Shown one piece after another: positions 1-7,981 of a stretch of 57,273 nt of DNA. The DNA comes from Bacteroidales bacterium (GTDB lineage Bacteria > Bacteroidota > Bacteroidia > Bacteroidales > UBA10428). The stretch lies in contig JAFGBD010000013.1 in the NCBI GenBank assembly GCA_016933335.1, positions 1 through 57,273 on the forward strand, read 5' to 3'. Within the stretch, counting starts at the first letter, position 1; each line of letters opens with the position of its first letter. The position numbers and the translations under genes are program-made. The notes under the pieces were generated by a model that saw only the letters and a list, made by a program, of their open reading frames with translations, was not told where the DNA came from and did no database searches.

Positions 1-1
1 A

Positions 2-892
2 TTTAATGCATATCAGACATCTGTCAAACTGGAGCTCCCCTTATCAGCAAACAGTGATTATTATCAGAGCAATCTATTTTTGGAAGCTTATCTGCCCGTG
101 GTGACCAGCAAAGCATTTTCGGTACTCTGGGGCACCAGCTATTCAAAAAATACGATTCTTGCTGAAAAAAAAGAGCTGAATGAACCTCTGATGCAAGTTT
201 GTCTTACATGGTTCAGTTTACAATATGAGCTCAGGCGCTGGAAGTTTTTCCTGGTCAACGAAGTCTATCAGCGGGGTAATAATTATTCACTGCTTTTATC
301 AACAGGTAATGAATTCCGTTCTTTTGCCTTTGCTGCTTATGCCCTCGGCGAAAAATGGCAGATCATACCGATGGCAGGGTATTTCAGGACCAACAAGGAG
401 AATGAAATCAGAAATTCGGTTTTTCCTGCAATTCAGTGCAGATACGAACCTTCAGACCGCTTCAGGGTTCTGTTCGGACTGCCTGTCATATGTGCGTTCG
501 AATGGAACATGCTGCCGGGAACGGATGTTTCTTTCGAGCAAATCATGGATAACCATACAGCTGCCTTCATAAGATATCGTATCTCTGGCAAGATTGGAAT
601 TTCAGTACATTACAGGAATACTGATTATTCAAGTTCTGACACCTATTTTGCAGCCAGGGACGCAATATTGGATGGTGAACAGTATACATATAATAATATG
701 ACGCAGCAACAGCAGTCAGTCTCACTGGAGATAGGATTCAGGACTTTCAGGAACATAGGTGTCTTTCTTACAGCCGGATATCATGCAGGAAATAAAATAA
801 GACTTTACAACAATAATGATCATGTTAAGGATGAAAGCGGAGGAAAAGGTTTTTTTACAGGTATTCATCTGCAGCATCTGAAATATTTTTGA
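2..892 (+). CDS. Outer-membrane beta-barrel protein, 3' part (DUF6268-like)
   Basis: This is the C-terminal 296 codons of a gene whose start lies before the window: the frame is open from base 2 and no convincing start is present (the TTG at 80 sits inside a continuous coding frame). The protein alternates hydrophobic and polar residues in beta-hairpin style, is rich in Tyr/Phe/Arg, and ends in Leu-Lys-Tyr-Phe. A terminal aromatic residue is the usual signal for BAM-mediated insertion into the outer membrane. Overall it resembles the DUF6268 barrels of Bacteroidota. Substrate and role are unknown. A strong hairpin follows at 941-972. The barrel call is fairly safe; the family name is less so. 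Confidence 0.6.
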   Translation, partial: FNAYQTSVKLELPLSANSDYYQSNLFLEAYLPVVTSKAFSVLWGTSYSKNTILAEKKELNEPLMQVCLTWFSLQYELRRWKFFLVNEVYQRGNNYSLLLSTGNEFRSFAFAAYALGEKWQIIPMAGYFRTNKENEIRNSVFPAIQCRYEPSDRFRVLFGLPVICAFEWNMLPGTDVSFEQIMDNHTAAFIRYRISGKIGISVHYRNTDYSSSDTYFAARDAILDGEQYTYNNMTQQQQSVSLEIGFRTFRNIGVFLTAGYHAGNKIRLYNNNDHVKDESGGKGFFTGIHLQHLKYF

Positions 893-940
893 GTCCGGTA
901 CATGCGCATTGAAAACAGTTTCTGACAATAACACCCGTTC

Positions 941-993
941 ACCAGTATCAGACAGGATGGTCTGATACTGGTATTCAATTCTTTTAATACCAG
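941..993 (+). terminator. Pair of mutually exclusive hairpins (terminator or attenuator)
   Basis: ACCAGTATCAGAC (941-953) is the perfect reverse complement of GTCTGATACTGGT (960-972): a 13-bp stem with a 6-nt loop, 48 bases after the barrel gene's stop. The 3' arm can also pair downstream: CTGGTATT (968-975) is the exact complement of AATACCAG (986-993), with the U-rich loop CAATTCTTTT. The two stems cannot form together. The simplest reading is a terminator for the upstream gene. The U tract is weak (TTCAATTCTTTTAA), so this is not certain. Confidence 0.55.
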
Positions 994-1001
994 ACAACTG
1001 T

Positions 1002-1032
1002 TTTGAAAGTTAATTGCAGAAGTTTATCTTTG
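1002..1032 (+). promoter_or_regulatory. Bacteroidota-type promoter for the C39-like gene
   Basis: TTTG at 1002-1005 and TATCTTTG at 1025-1032 are separated by exactly 19 bases, matching the Bacteroidota -33/-7 consensus (TTTG, about 19 nt, TAnnTTTG). Transcription would begin near 1038-1040. This decides the start of the next gene: the TTG at 1014 lies upstream of the predicted transcript, so the ATG at 1056 is used. Confidence 0.7.
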
Positions 1033-1055
1033 GTTATCCAAACCGGTTATGCCAG

Positions 1056-1934
1056 ATGAAGCATTTGCTTATTTTGTTTATCTTGTTTTTCGTAATGAGT
1101 GATGTTAGTGGTTACAATGCAATACCAGAACAAAATGTATCTTCGGGCGACAGTCTGCCAGCAGATGACAGCGTTTCAACCGGGCTGTTAATCGATTCTT
1201 TAAATGCATTGTATGAGAAAGATTCCCTTCAGAAAAACTATTCCCTTATCCTGTATCATCTCCGGTCGGAGAATGAACGTATACAACTTTCGCTGATACG
1301 AAGCCGGCGGATAATTGCCGTTTTGTTTGTCCTGCTGCTGATTTTATGCCTTTTGATCATCCTCCTCATTTCAAAAAAAACGCTTTTCAGAAGCTTTCCG
1401 CATTTCAGGCAGAAAAAGGGCTATCAGCCGGGCATTGTTTGTTTGCAGATGATTCACAGGTATTATTACCGAAAGAGAATATCATATAAGAATATTATAA
1501 AGAATTCTCCGCTGGAACAAAGTCCGGATTTCCTGTCCATTGAAAACCTGGCAGCCATATCTGATTCACTCGGTTTTGATATCCGTGTGGTTAAAGCCGG
1601 CCTGGGTGAGTTGTACAGGGATCTGGATTTACCTCTGATTATCTATATGCCAAATCACATGTCGGTGCTGTATGCCATTAAGAACGATATGTTTTATTTA
1701 TCCGATCCTTATTATGGCTACCTGAAGCTTAATCCTTACTATTTTGCAACTTCATGGTTCACTGACGATAAAAACATGAAGGGGATTGCGATACAACTAT
1801 ATCCTTTGAGGAAGGTGAGAAACACAATCATAAGAAAGCTTAATCTTGAAAAATTTTCCAGGTTAAGGTCATGGGACAGGAAGAACTGGAAAAATTACGG
1901 ATGCGAGCTCAGTATATCTGAAACAGGAAATTGA
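1056..1934 (+). CDS. Membrane-anchored C39-peptidase-like protein lacking the catalytic Cys
   Basis: 292 aa from ATG 1056, chosen because it opens a signal-like segment (MKHLLILFILFFVM) and lies just after the predicted transcription start. A Ser/Asp-rich linker and a short charged helix precede one transmembrane helix (about 86-106). The C-terminal part (about 118-240) has the layout of a C39 (bacteriocin-processing) peptidase domain: a helix with Cys-Leu-x-Met-Ile, a His in an N-H-M-S-V-L strand (H201) and Asp in L-S-D-P (D217). The Asp-Cys-Gly that carries the nucleophile in C39 enzymes reads Gln-Pro-Gly (124-126), so proteolysis is unlikely. No ABC transporter or double-glycine peptide is adjacent. 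Probably a binding or sensing pseudo-peptidase; function unknown. Confidence 0.55.
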   Translation: MKHLLILFILFFVMSDVSGYNAIPEQNVSSGDSLPADDSVSTGLLIDSLNALYEKDSLQKNYSLILYHLRSENERIQLSLIRSRRIIAVLFVLLLILCLLIILLISKKTLFRSFPHFRQKKGYQPGIVCLQMIHRYYYRKRISYKNIIKNSPLEQSPDFLSIENLAAISDSLGFDIRVVKAGLGELYRDLDLPLIIYMPNHMSVLYAIKNDMFYLSDPYYGYLKLNPYYFATSWFTDDKNMKGIAIQLYPLRKVRNTIIRKLNLEKFSRLRSWDRKNWKNYGCELSISETGN

Positions 1935-1964
1935 TATTTTAATGCAGCAATAAAAAACAGACTC

Positions 1965-2481
1965 TCAATCTGCTTTTATAATTTTTCCTGATGCAAATCC
2001 TTCATCAGAAAATATCCTGTAAAAATAAATACCTGCCGGTAATGTTGTGGTTTCAATACAGTTTATCATGTTTCCCTTAACAGGCTTCCTGATAAACTCG
2101 GTTCCGGTTTCGTTGTATAATGAAAAAGTATATTTACCTGACTCCGGTTCAAAGAATAGTTACAAATCATCTTTAAACGGGCAGGTTATAAAAAATCCCG
2201 GTAGAGTTAATGATTTCACCAGGGCTCTGCGCTGCACGAAAATTAATGTTGTATATTTTAACCGTACTTTAATCTTTTGCTATGACTTTAACGGTTGCTA
2301 TCCCCGGAAGCAGAGGTGGTTTTGTAATTGTAATCTGAGCTGAAGAATCTTCTGCTACGGCTTCAATTTCAGGAATTTCGGAAGTTCCCGGTTCCAGTTC
2401 AATGGAATATTCAAGCAGGTCTTTAATAAAATTGTTAACAGATATCCCGTTGATTTTCAAAGAGGAGAGGTTGGCATTCAT
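1965..2481 (-). pseudogene. Decayed 3' end of a T9SS-secreted protein
   Basis: On the minus strand, 2481-2272 encodes 70 residues of a cadherin-like beta-sandwich domain ending ATVKVIAKD. The family normally continues with a Gly, but here TAA (2271-2269) interrupts, and the same frame then reads STVKIYNINFRAA, as expected for the rest of the domain. A frameshift near 2180-2200 leads into a different frame with NPFKDDL, another TAA (2162-2160), then LFFEPESGKYTFSLYNETG and ETTTLPAGIYFYRI, a typical T9SS type A sorting domain, stopping at 1967-1965. Two in-frame stops and one frameshift mark a dead gene. The large N-terminal part is gone. Confidence 0.75.
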
Positions 2482-2545
2482 GTATGTTGAATTTAAAACA
2501 ACTTACGTATAATTGTTACAATACCTGATTACCTTACCATCTGCA

Positions 2546-3505
2546 CTATCTGCGTGAATAATGCATGTTTAAATCCTTAACAAGATCTCTGACAACATCT
2601 TTTAATTTCTCCGGACTTACAATATCGGCTTTGCTTCCATGCATGATGATCCAGCGGGCCATGTATTCCATTGAGTCGGTCATAAAATACATCTCTACCT
2701 GGTTGCCAAGATCTTTCTGGTCTACATAACCATAGTAATACTTTGGTTTTTCAACAAAGCTGATGATTGATTTCTCAAACCTGACGACAACCGGTTCAAG
2801 GTTGCTTGATTGATACAATCCCTGCAAAAACTCATGGAGAGACATCCTTTTTTCAGAACTGAATTTTTCATCAGTCAGTGTAAGGTTTTTGATCCTGTCG
2901 ATCCTGAAATCACGGTAGTCTTCCCTCAACCTGCAATAACCAATCAGGTGCCAGGCAAAACCATAATAGCAGATTCCTGTTGGTTCGATAAGCCTGCCTT
3001 CTGTAACTGCATCTGAATAGAGTGCATAGTAGTCTATTTTTAAGACTTTTTTTGTGGCAAGCGACTGTTGGATATCACTTAAAAAGTTATTTGGGAAATC
3101 AAAACCGGAAGCAGTATCGTGCTGAAGTATGGCTATATGAGGAGTAAGCACTTCAAGAAAATCCTTTTCACTCAGCGGAAGCACGGATTTGATCTTATCC
3201 AGTGCCGATTTGAAATTTTTTTCAATGGACTGGTCGGTAAATTTTTCAACCAGCTTTTCTGCAGTGAGCATCGAGCTGGCTTCTGATTTGGTAAACATGA
3301 CCGGCGGGAGGTGGTAGCCTTCGGTCAGATAATATCCGATACCTGCTTCGGCACCAATGGGAACTCCTGCTTCCTCGAGAGCACGGATATCGCGGTATAC
3401 TGTTCGTTTGCTGATCTCAAAACGTCTTGCGATCTCCTCAGCTTTAATGATGCGCTTGGTCTGAAGCATGATCAATATGGCAGATATCCGGTCAATCCGG
3501 TTCAT
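2546..3505 (-). CDS. YafY-type HTH/WYL-domain transcriptional regulator
   Basis: 319 aa. Residues about 1-60 form a DeoR/HTH_11-like winged helix (EEIARRFEISKRTVYRDI) followed by the usual GYHLPPVMFT segment. Residues about 145-225 form a WYL domain (LKIDYY, PTGICYYGFAWHLIGYC, DFRIDRI), and a C-terminal WCX-like domain follows. WYL proteins sense nucleic-acid or small-molecule ligands, and many control stress or defence genes. No target gene is evident: the neighbours are a decayed T9SS gene and an AI-2E-family permease transcribed from its own promoter. The length is normal for the family. Confidence 0.9.
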   Translation of the reverse strand: MNRIDRISAILIMLQTKRIIKAEEIARRFEISKRTVYRDIRALEEAGVPIGAEAGIGYYLTEGYHLPPVMFTKSEASSMLTAEKLVEKFTDQSIEKNFKSALDKIKSVLPLSEKDFLEVLTPHIAILQHDTASGFDFPNNFLSDIQQSLATKKVLKIDYYALYSDAVTEGRLIEPTGICYYGFAWHLIGYCRLREDYRDFRIDRIKNLTLTDEKFSSEKRMSLHEFLQGLYQSSNLEPVVVRFEKSIISFVEKPKYYYGYVDQKDLGNQVEMYFMTDSMEYMARWIIMHGSKADIVSPEKLKDVVRDLVKDLNMHYSRR

Positions 3506-3525
3506 TGGTTGTATTTAAAGTAATT

Positions 3526-3533
3526 CAAATATA
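3526..3533 (-). promoter_or_regulatory. -7 box (TATATTTG) of the WYL regulator
   Basis: Read on the minus strand this is TATATTTG, an exact match to TAnnTTTG, 20 nt before the start codon at 3505. No matching -33 TTTG is seen. Confidence 0.45.
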
Positions 3534-3540
3534 GAATGTT

Positions 3541-4638
3541 TCAGTCGATTGTATCAGTGAGCTTCTTTACCAGCCTGAATTTATAAAAGAATTCTCTTGC
3601 AATCACCCTGAGTACCGTATAAACCGGAATAGCCAAAAGCATTCCCAGTATTCCTGCAAGGCTGCCTGCTATAATAATTATAAAAAAGATTTCAAGGGGG
3701 TGTGCTTTCACACTGCTTGAATATATCAGAGGAACCAGGATATTGTTATCAATAAAATTGGCGACGATAAACACACTGCAAAGCTTTATCAGCACCGGCA
3801 ACAATTCGTTGAAAGTACCAAAAGCAAGGGTGGTTGTAATACCCAGTGTTATTCCTATTGCGGAGCCGATAATCGGTCCGATGTAAGGAATTAGATTCAT
3901 CATTCCCCCGAAAAATCCTATGAGCAAAGCATTCTCGACACCCAAAATCCATAACCCCAGCGCTATGATCGACATCACACCGATAAGCTGCAGTACAACA
4001 CCAATGAAGTAACGTCTTAAAAGATTTTTGGAGTCGGCAACTACTTTACTGGTTGCAGAATGATGTTTCTCCGGAACAATGAGCAGCAAACCTTTTTCGA
4101 ACATGTTTTCATCCTTTAGAAAAAAGAAAGCGATAAAAAGCACTGAAAAGAAGCCGACAACAACATTACCGGCTGTGCTGAAGAACTTATGAAACACATC
4201 AGTGATGTTACCCAGGTTTACCAGTGATTTAACCCTTGTTACAACAAAGTCCTGTATGGTCTGACCGTCAGGAACGACTCCGAATGTATGCAGCTTTTCA
4301 TCAATCCATTGCAGTGGTCCCTGCAGGTTCTTATTCAGCTGGTTGACATCTATCTTTGAGATGGTTTCGGCCTGATTGACTATCAGCGGAATGAATATTG
4401 CCAGCAGGCCAAAAATTACCAATACGATGATAGCTAATGACAACAGTGTACTTAACGCATGAGGCATATGCCTTTTCCTGACATGTATTTTGTCAAAAAA
4501 CCGCACCAGGGGTTGCCCGATAAATGAAATAACGGCCGCAATCAGCACCCACACAATCATAAATCCAAACCTCCAGATAAAAAAACCAATTACCAGAATG
4601 AGCAAAATATAACCTGCATACTTTAAGACCTGTTTCAT
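3541..4638 (-). CDS. AI-2E/PerM-family membrane protein
   Basis: 365 aa, about eight transmembrane helices. Two hydrophobic helices at the N-terminus (about 8-50) and one near 60-85 are followed by a soluble segment (about 90-150) and a C-terminal helix bundle containing the family's GFFGGMMNLIPYIGP motif near 240-260. This is the AI-2E transporter superfamily (TqsA, PerM, YdiK). Characterised members export autoinducer-2 or other solutes or act in Na+/H+ exchange, so the substrate cannot be given. It ends in a Lys/Arg-rich tail. It has its own -7 box and is not clearly co-transcribed with its neighbours. Confidence 0.88.
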   Translation of the reverse strand: MKQVLKYAGYILLILVIGFFIWRFGFMIVWVLIAAVISFIGQPLVRFFDKIHVRKRHMPHALSTLLSLAIIVLVIFGLLAIFIPLIVNQAETISKIDVNQLNKNLQGPLQWIDEKLHTFGVVPDGQTIQDFVVTRVKSLVNLGNITDVFHKFFSTAGNVVVGFFSVLFIAFFFLKDENMFEKGLLLIVPEKHHSATSKVVADSKNLLRRYFIGVVLQLIGVMSIIALGLWILGVENALLIGFFGGMMNLIPYIGPIIGSAIGITLGITTTLAFGTFNELLPVLIKLCSVFIVANFIDNNILVPLIYSSSVKAHPLEIFFIIIIAGSLAGILGMLLAIPVYTVLRVIAREFFYKFRLVKKLTDTID

Positions 4639-4661
4639 GATGAAGAGGGTGTGTCAGCCAG

Positions 4662-4669
4662 CAAATTTA
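4662..4669 (-). promoter_or_regulatory. -7 box (TAAATTTG) of the AI-2E-family gene
   Basis: Exact TAnnTTTG match on the minus strand, 23 nt before the start at 4638 and downstream of the crtI stop. It suggests transcription separate from the carotenoid operon. Confidence 0.45.
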
Positions 4670-4691
4670 TGAAAATCGATCATGCTTTATT

Positions 4692-6173
4692 TTATTTACA
4701 AGGATAACTTTGTAAAATCCGTTCAGTTGCCAGCCTGGAACTGATGATAACCATCGGCAGGCCGGTACCCGGAACAGTGGATGCACCTGCATAAAACACA
4801 TTCCTGAAACGTTCATCATAATTTTTAGGTCGAAAAGCTCCTATCTGACTCATTTTATGCGACAATCCCAGACCGCTTCCTTTAAAAAGATTGAACTGCT
4901 GCTGCCAGTCAACAGGGGTGTAAATGGTTTTTGACACAATTTCCGGCCTGATATCCTGCCTGATCTGTGCTGAAAAATCTGCAATGATATTATCCACAAT
5001 CTTTTCCCTGTCGCTCCAGTCAGGTTTGTATCTCAGATCGGGCACCGGACAGACAAAGAAGAGGCTTTCACAACCCTCGGGAGCACAATCAGCATTATGT
5101 TTTGATAATACATTTACATAATAATAAGGTTTTTTCAATGCATTGGGATTTTTAAAAACTTCATTTGCATAATCCCTGTAATTGGTTCCCAGGTAATAGT
5201 TATGATGAAAAACCTGTGGCAGTTTGCATTTCAAGCCAAGGTATATGGTCAGGGAACCCATGGTCCATTCCATTTTAGACAGTCTTTTTTCCGAGAATTT
5301 CCTTCTTTTGAAGATTTTTCCCCGGAACAAAGCAGCATCGGCATTGATTACAAAAATATCTGCTTCCCATTTCTGGTTGTTTTGATCAATCAGATAAGAT
5401 AAGCGGTTATCGGAAGATACAAAGTCAACAATTTCAGTGTCATAAATAACAGACACTTTTTCTTTCTTCAGCTCATTAACAATTCCTTCAACAATTTTAT
5501 ACATTCCTCCTTTAACATTGTAATAACCGTCGTGCTGAAATTCTGTGTAAGATAACAAAGAGTATACTGCAGAAGTTTCAAAAGGACTTCGTCCAAGGAA
5601 GAATGCCACCAGCGAGATGATCTGCCGGGCTTCGTCCGAAGAAAAATAACGCGAAACATGGCGGTAAAAAGAACGAAGCAATACCGGCAGATGTCCCGCA
5701 TTTACCTTTGAAAGCTTTAGAAAATAATCAGCAACAGAATTGAAATTATTTTTAATGACAATATCGATGGTATCATCAAACAGCCTTTTGCTTTTTTCAA
5801 GATAAAGACGCATCTTCTTTTCAAAATCCGGTTCAATGCCATTGAATTCCTGTGCAAGCCTTGAAATATCCTTATAAAGCAAGAAGGTTTTCGGATTGCC
5901 ATCAAAATTCACTGTATATAACGGATCCAGCTCGTAATATGAAAATGGCAGGTTAATATTGCAGTCCTGTGCAAATTCCTTAAAGATATATGACATGCTG
6001 AAAAAACTCGGACCTGTGTCAAATGTGAATCCGTCTTTTTTCAGCTGGTTGATCCTGCCTCCTGGTTGCTTGTTTTTTTCCAGAATACGGACATGATACC
6101 CTTTTTTTGCCAGTCTGAGAGCCAGGGCTAATCCGCCCATGCCTGCGCCTATGATCAGTACGTTCTTTGTCAT
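4692..6173 (-). CDS. crtI: CrtI-type phytoene desaturase
   Basis: 493 aa, the usual length. The N-terminus carries the FAD dinucleotide-binding fold (VLIIGAGMGGLALALRLA, then EKNKQPGGR), followed by FDTGPSFF. The C-terminus has the family signature NVFYAGASTVPGTGLPMVI. CrtI enzymes oxidise phytoene stepwise to neurosporene or lycopene, with FAD, at the inner membrane. It is the last gene of the carotenoid operon, 3 bp after the TPR gene. The number of desaturations cannot be read from sequence, and a CrtD-like or CrtN-like role is possible. CrtB in the same operon makes the phytoene-desaturase reading most likely. Confidence 0.85.
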   Translation of the reverse strand: MTKNVLIIGAGMGGLALALRLAKKGYHVRILEKNKQPGGRINQLKKDGFTFDTGPSFFSMSYIFKEFAQDCNINLPFSYYELDPLYTVNFDGNPKTFLLYKDISRLAQEFNGIEPDFEKKMRLYLEKSKRLFDDTIDIVIKNNFNSVADYFLKLSKVNAGHLPVLLRSFYRHVSRYFSSDEARQIISLVAFFLGRSPFETSAVYSLLSYTEFQHDGYYNVKGGMYKIVEGIVNELKKEKVSVIYDTEIVDFVSSDNRLSYLIDQNNQKWEADIFVINADAALFRGKIFKRRKFSEKRLSKMEWTMGSLTIYLGLKCKLPQVFHHNYYLGTNYRDYANEVFKNPNALKKPYYYVNVLSKHNADCAPEGCESLFFVCPVPDLRYKPDWSDREKIVDNIIADFSAQIRQDIRPEIVSKTIYTPVDWQQQFNLFKGSGLGLSHKMSQIGAFRPKNYDERFRNVFYAGASTVPGTGLPMVIISSRLATERILQSYPCK

Positions 6174-6176
6174 TTT

Positions 6177-6914
6177 TCAGCCATTGAGTTTTTGCAGTAG
6201 ATCATTATACAGTTCGTCTTTAATCCATTGAATTTCCGGTTCAATCTTAAGAATAAAATCGTAGTAATTTTTAGCAGTCTGATAATCACCTGACTTTGAA
6301 TATGCCTGTGCTATCAGTATGAGCAAATGCAGATAATTCCAGTTCTGATCAATGACTGCACTGTTTTTTTCCATGATCGTTTTTGACTTGAGAAAATACC
6401 TGATTGCTTCATTCACCGAACCCCCGAATACACGGGGCATATAATAGTGAATATTCCCTGCCTGCATCAGCGCGAAATAGTTATCCTGATCAATCTGCAA
6501 TGAATTTTCGGCATGTTTAACACTCCTTGGCCCGTAAAAAGGCGCCCTGACAGGGCTCATACCTATTTTATACCCATATAAGGCAGATCTATAAGCATGT
6601 ACCATCGAAAGTTCATACTTGTTCTTTTCAAGTATGGCGAGGTTGGCCTCGACAAGAGAAACATAAGTTTCGGCCTCTTTGTCATTATTCTTACCGATGC
6701 ACCATCCGATATAACCATACTGATAATTCACCAGTGTCAGCAACTTTTCATTGCTTTTCTTTTTTTCATTCTGAATGCTGTCAATAATGTGTTTCCACAC
6801 CTTCATATCATTATTGACATAAGCATTGTAAATCCTGAGTTTGTCATTTCCCTGCACCTTTAATGACACAGAGATTAAAAAGATGCAGAGTATTATAAAT
6901 ATCTTCCTTTCCAT
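6177..6914 (-). CDS. Secreted TPR protein inside the carotenoid operon
   Basis: 245 aa from ATG 6914, chosen because it opens a signal peptide (MERKIFIILCIFLISVSLKVQG). A frame extending to 7097 merely shadows the glycosyltransferase. The mature part is helical with TPR-like units: one around SLQIDQDNYFALMQAGNIHYY, followed by PRVFGGSVNEAIRYF, and a last one around AYSKSGDYQTAKNYYDFIL. Its start overlaps the 3' end of the glycosyltransferase by 22 bp and it stops 3 bp before crtI, so it is translationally coupled to both. No enzyme motif is seen. It may be a periplasmic scaffold for late carotenoid steps, or a passenger. Confidence 0.65.
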   Translation of the reverse strand: MERKIFIILCIFLISVSLKVQGNDKLRIYNAYVNNDMKVWKHIIDSIQNEKKKSNEKLLTLVNYQYGYIGWCIGKNNDKEAETYVSLVEANLAILEKNKYELSMVHAYRSALYGYKIGMSPVRAPFYGPRSVKHAENSLQIDQDNYFALMQAGNIHYYMPRVFGGSVNEAIRYFLKSKTIMEKNSAVIDQNWNYLHLLILIAQAYSKSGDYQTAKNYYDFILKIEPEIQWIKDELYNDLLQKLNG

Positions 6915-7981
6915 AAATATCTTTTTGACAGGGTATTGATTGCAGCACGGATGATAAAGATGCCAATGGCGATCTGGTGGGGTATGATGAAGATGATATT
7001 CATCAAGGTATTCTGCCGGCTGATCTGTGAAATAATCACACGGGTCAGGACGTAACAGGTCAAATATATTACAAATACTACAAACGGCAGAAAACATAAA
7101 ATAGCAGCAAATCCTGCCGTGGTTATAAGCCAGAATAAAACCGCAGTAAAAAACGAGTTGCCAAAAAAAGCAATGATGTTTTTTGAAAATCCATGAACTG
7201 CATCAAAGAATCCGGTATACATCCTGCAACGGATTGTATCATCGCCCACCAGGCAGGCCACACGTATGTTGTTTTTTTTAAACAACCTCGCAATGGCAAT
7301 GTCTTCCACCAGGTTCGCTTTCATTTTTTCATGTGGTAAAAAAGTATTGTAAAGAGAAGCCTGAAAAAGCATGAACTGCCCGTTTGCAGCAGAAAGAGAT
7401 GAATGCTTTGAAAATATGACAAGGATCAGCGGCAATAAAGATAACAGAATATAGTTCATTGTAGGAACCGTAAGCCATTCGCCCGTTGTTTTCATAATCT
7501 GCCGCGGAAAAACAGACAACAGTCCCAGCGAATGTTTTTGCATGCAATTAATGGCTTTTAGAATGGCATTTTTGCTGATGCGGACATCAGCATCCAGGAA
7601 AAGGAGGTATTCTCCTTTTGCTTTCCGGGATAAAACATGACAGGCATGCATCTTGCCAAGCCATCCTGCGGGCAGTCCTTTGGATGATATTAGCCGGATC
7701 CTTGAATCGCGTCCGGTAAATTCACTGATCACAGCTGCAGAATTATCTTCTGATTCATCATCAAAAACAAGTATTTCAATATTCTCAAAATCCTGGTGAA
7801 TCAGGTCATTCAGGATTAGATGAATGTTATGTTCTTCGTTTCTGACCGGGATTAACACAGAAACCAGACCTTTAAAAACCGGCGGGGAGTCCATCAGCTT
7901 TGGCCTGAGTGTGAGATTGATAAAGGCAACCAGGAGTTGCAGGATTGTAAAAAAGAATATGAACCAGGCGATGTAAATCAT
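6893..7981 (-). CDS. Membrane glycosyltransferase family 2, probably carotenoid glycosyltransferase
   Basis: 362 aa. After one N-terminal membrane helix comes a GT-A domain with VLIPVRNEE, FDDES, LFLDADV (the DxD metal site, about 120-135) and LVEDIAIARLF near 230. Two to three transmembrane helices follow at about 275-350. The arrangement matches the CrtQ/CruC-type carotenoid glycosyltransferases, which put a sugar on a terminal hydroxyl or carboxyl group. It overlaps the acyltransferase gene by 4 bp (ATGA) and the TPR gene by 22 bp. The carotenoid role is inferred from context. By fold alone it could glycosylate another lipid. Confidence 0.8.
   Translation of the reverse strand: MIYIAWFIFFFTILQLLVAFINLTLRPKLMDSPPVFKGLVSVLIPVRNEEHNIHLILNDLIHQDFENIEILVFDDESEDNSAAVISEFTGRDSRIRLISSKGLPAGWLGKMHACHVLSRKAKGEYLLFLDADVRISKNAILKAINCMQKHSLGLLSVFPRQIMKTTGEWLTVPTMNYILLSLLPLILVIFSKHSSLSAANGQFMLFQASLYNTFLPHEKMKANLVEDIAIARLFKKNNIRVACLVGDDTIRCRMYTGFFDAVHGFSKNIIAFFGNSFFTAVLFWLITTAGFAAILCFLPFVVFVIYLTCYVLTRVIISQISRQNTLMNIIFIIPHQIAIGIFIIRAAINTLSKRYLWKGRYL

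Noticed and set aside
1014..1055. TTG start for the C39-like protein
   Set aside because: It lies within the predicted promoter and before the expected transcript start; ATG 1056 opens the signal segment.
2047..2343. 98-codon open frame on the plus strand
   Set aside because: It lies over the decayed T9SS gene, whose minus-strand translation gives recognisable domains; the plus frame gives none.
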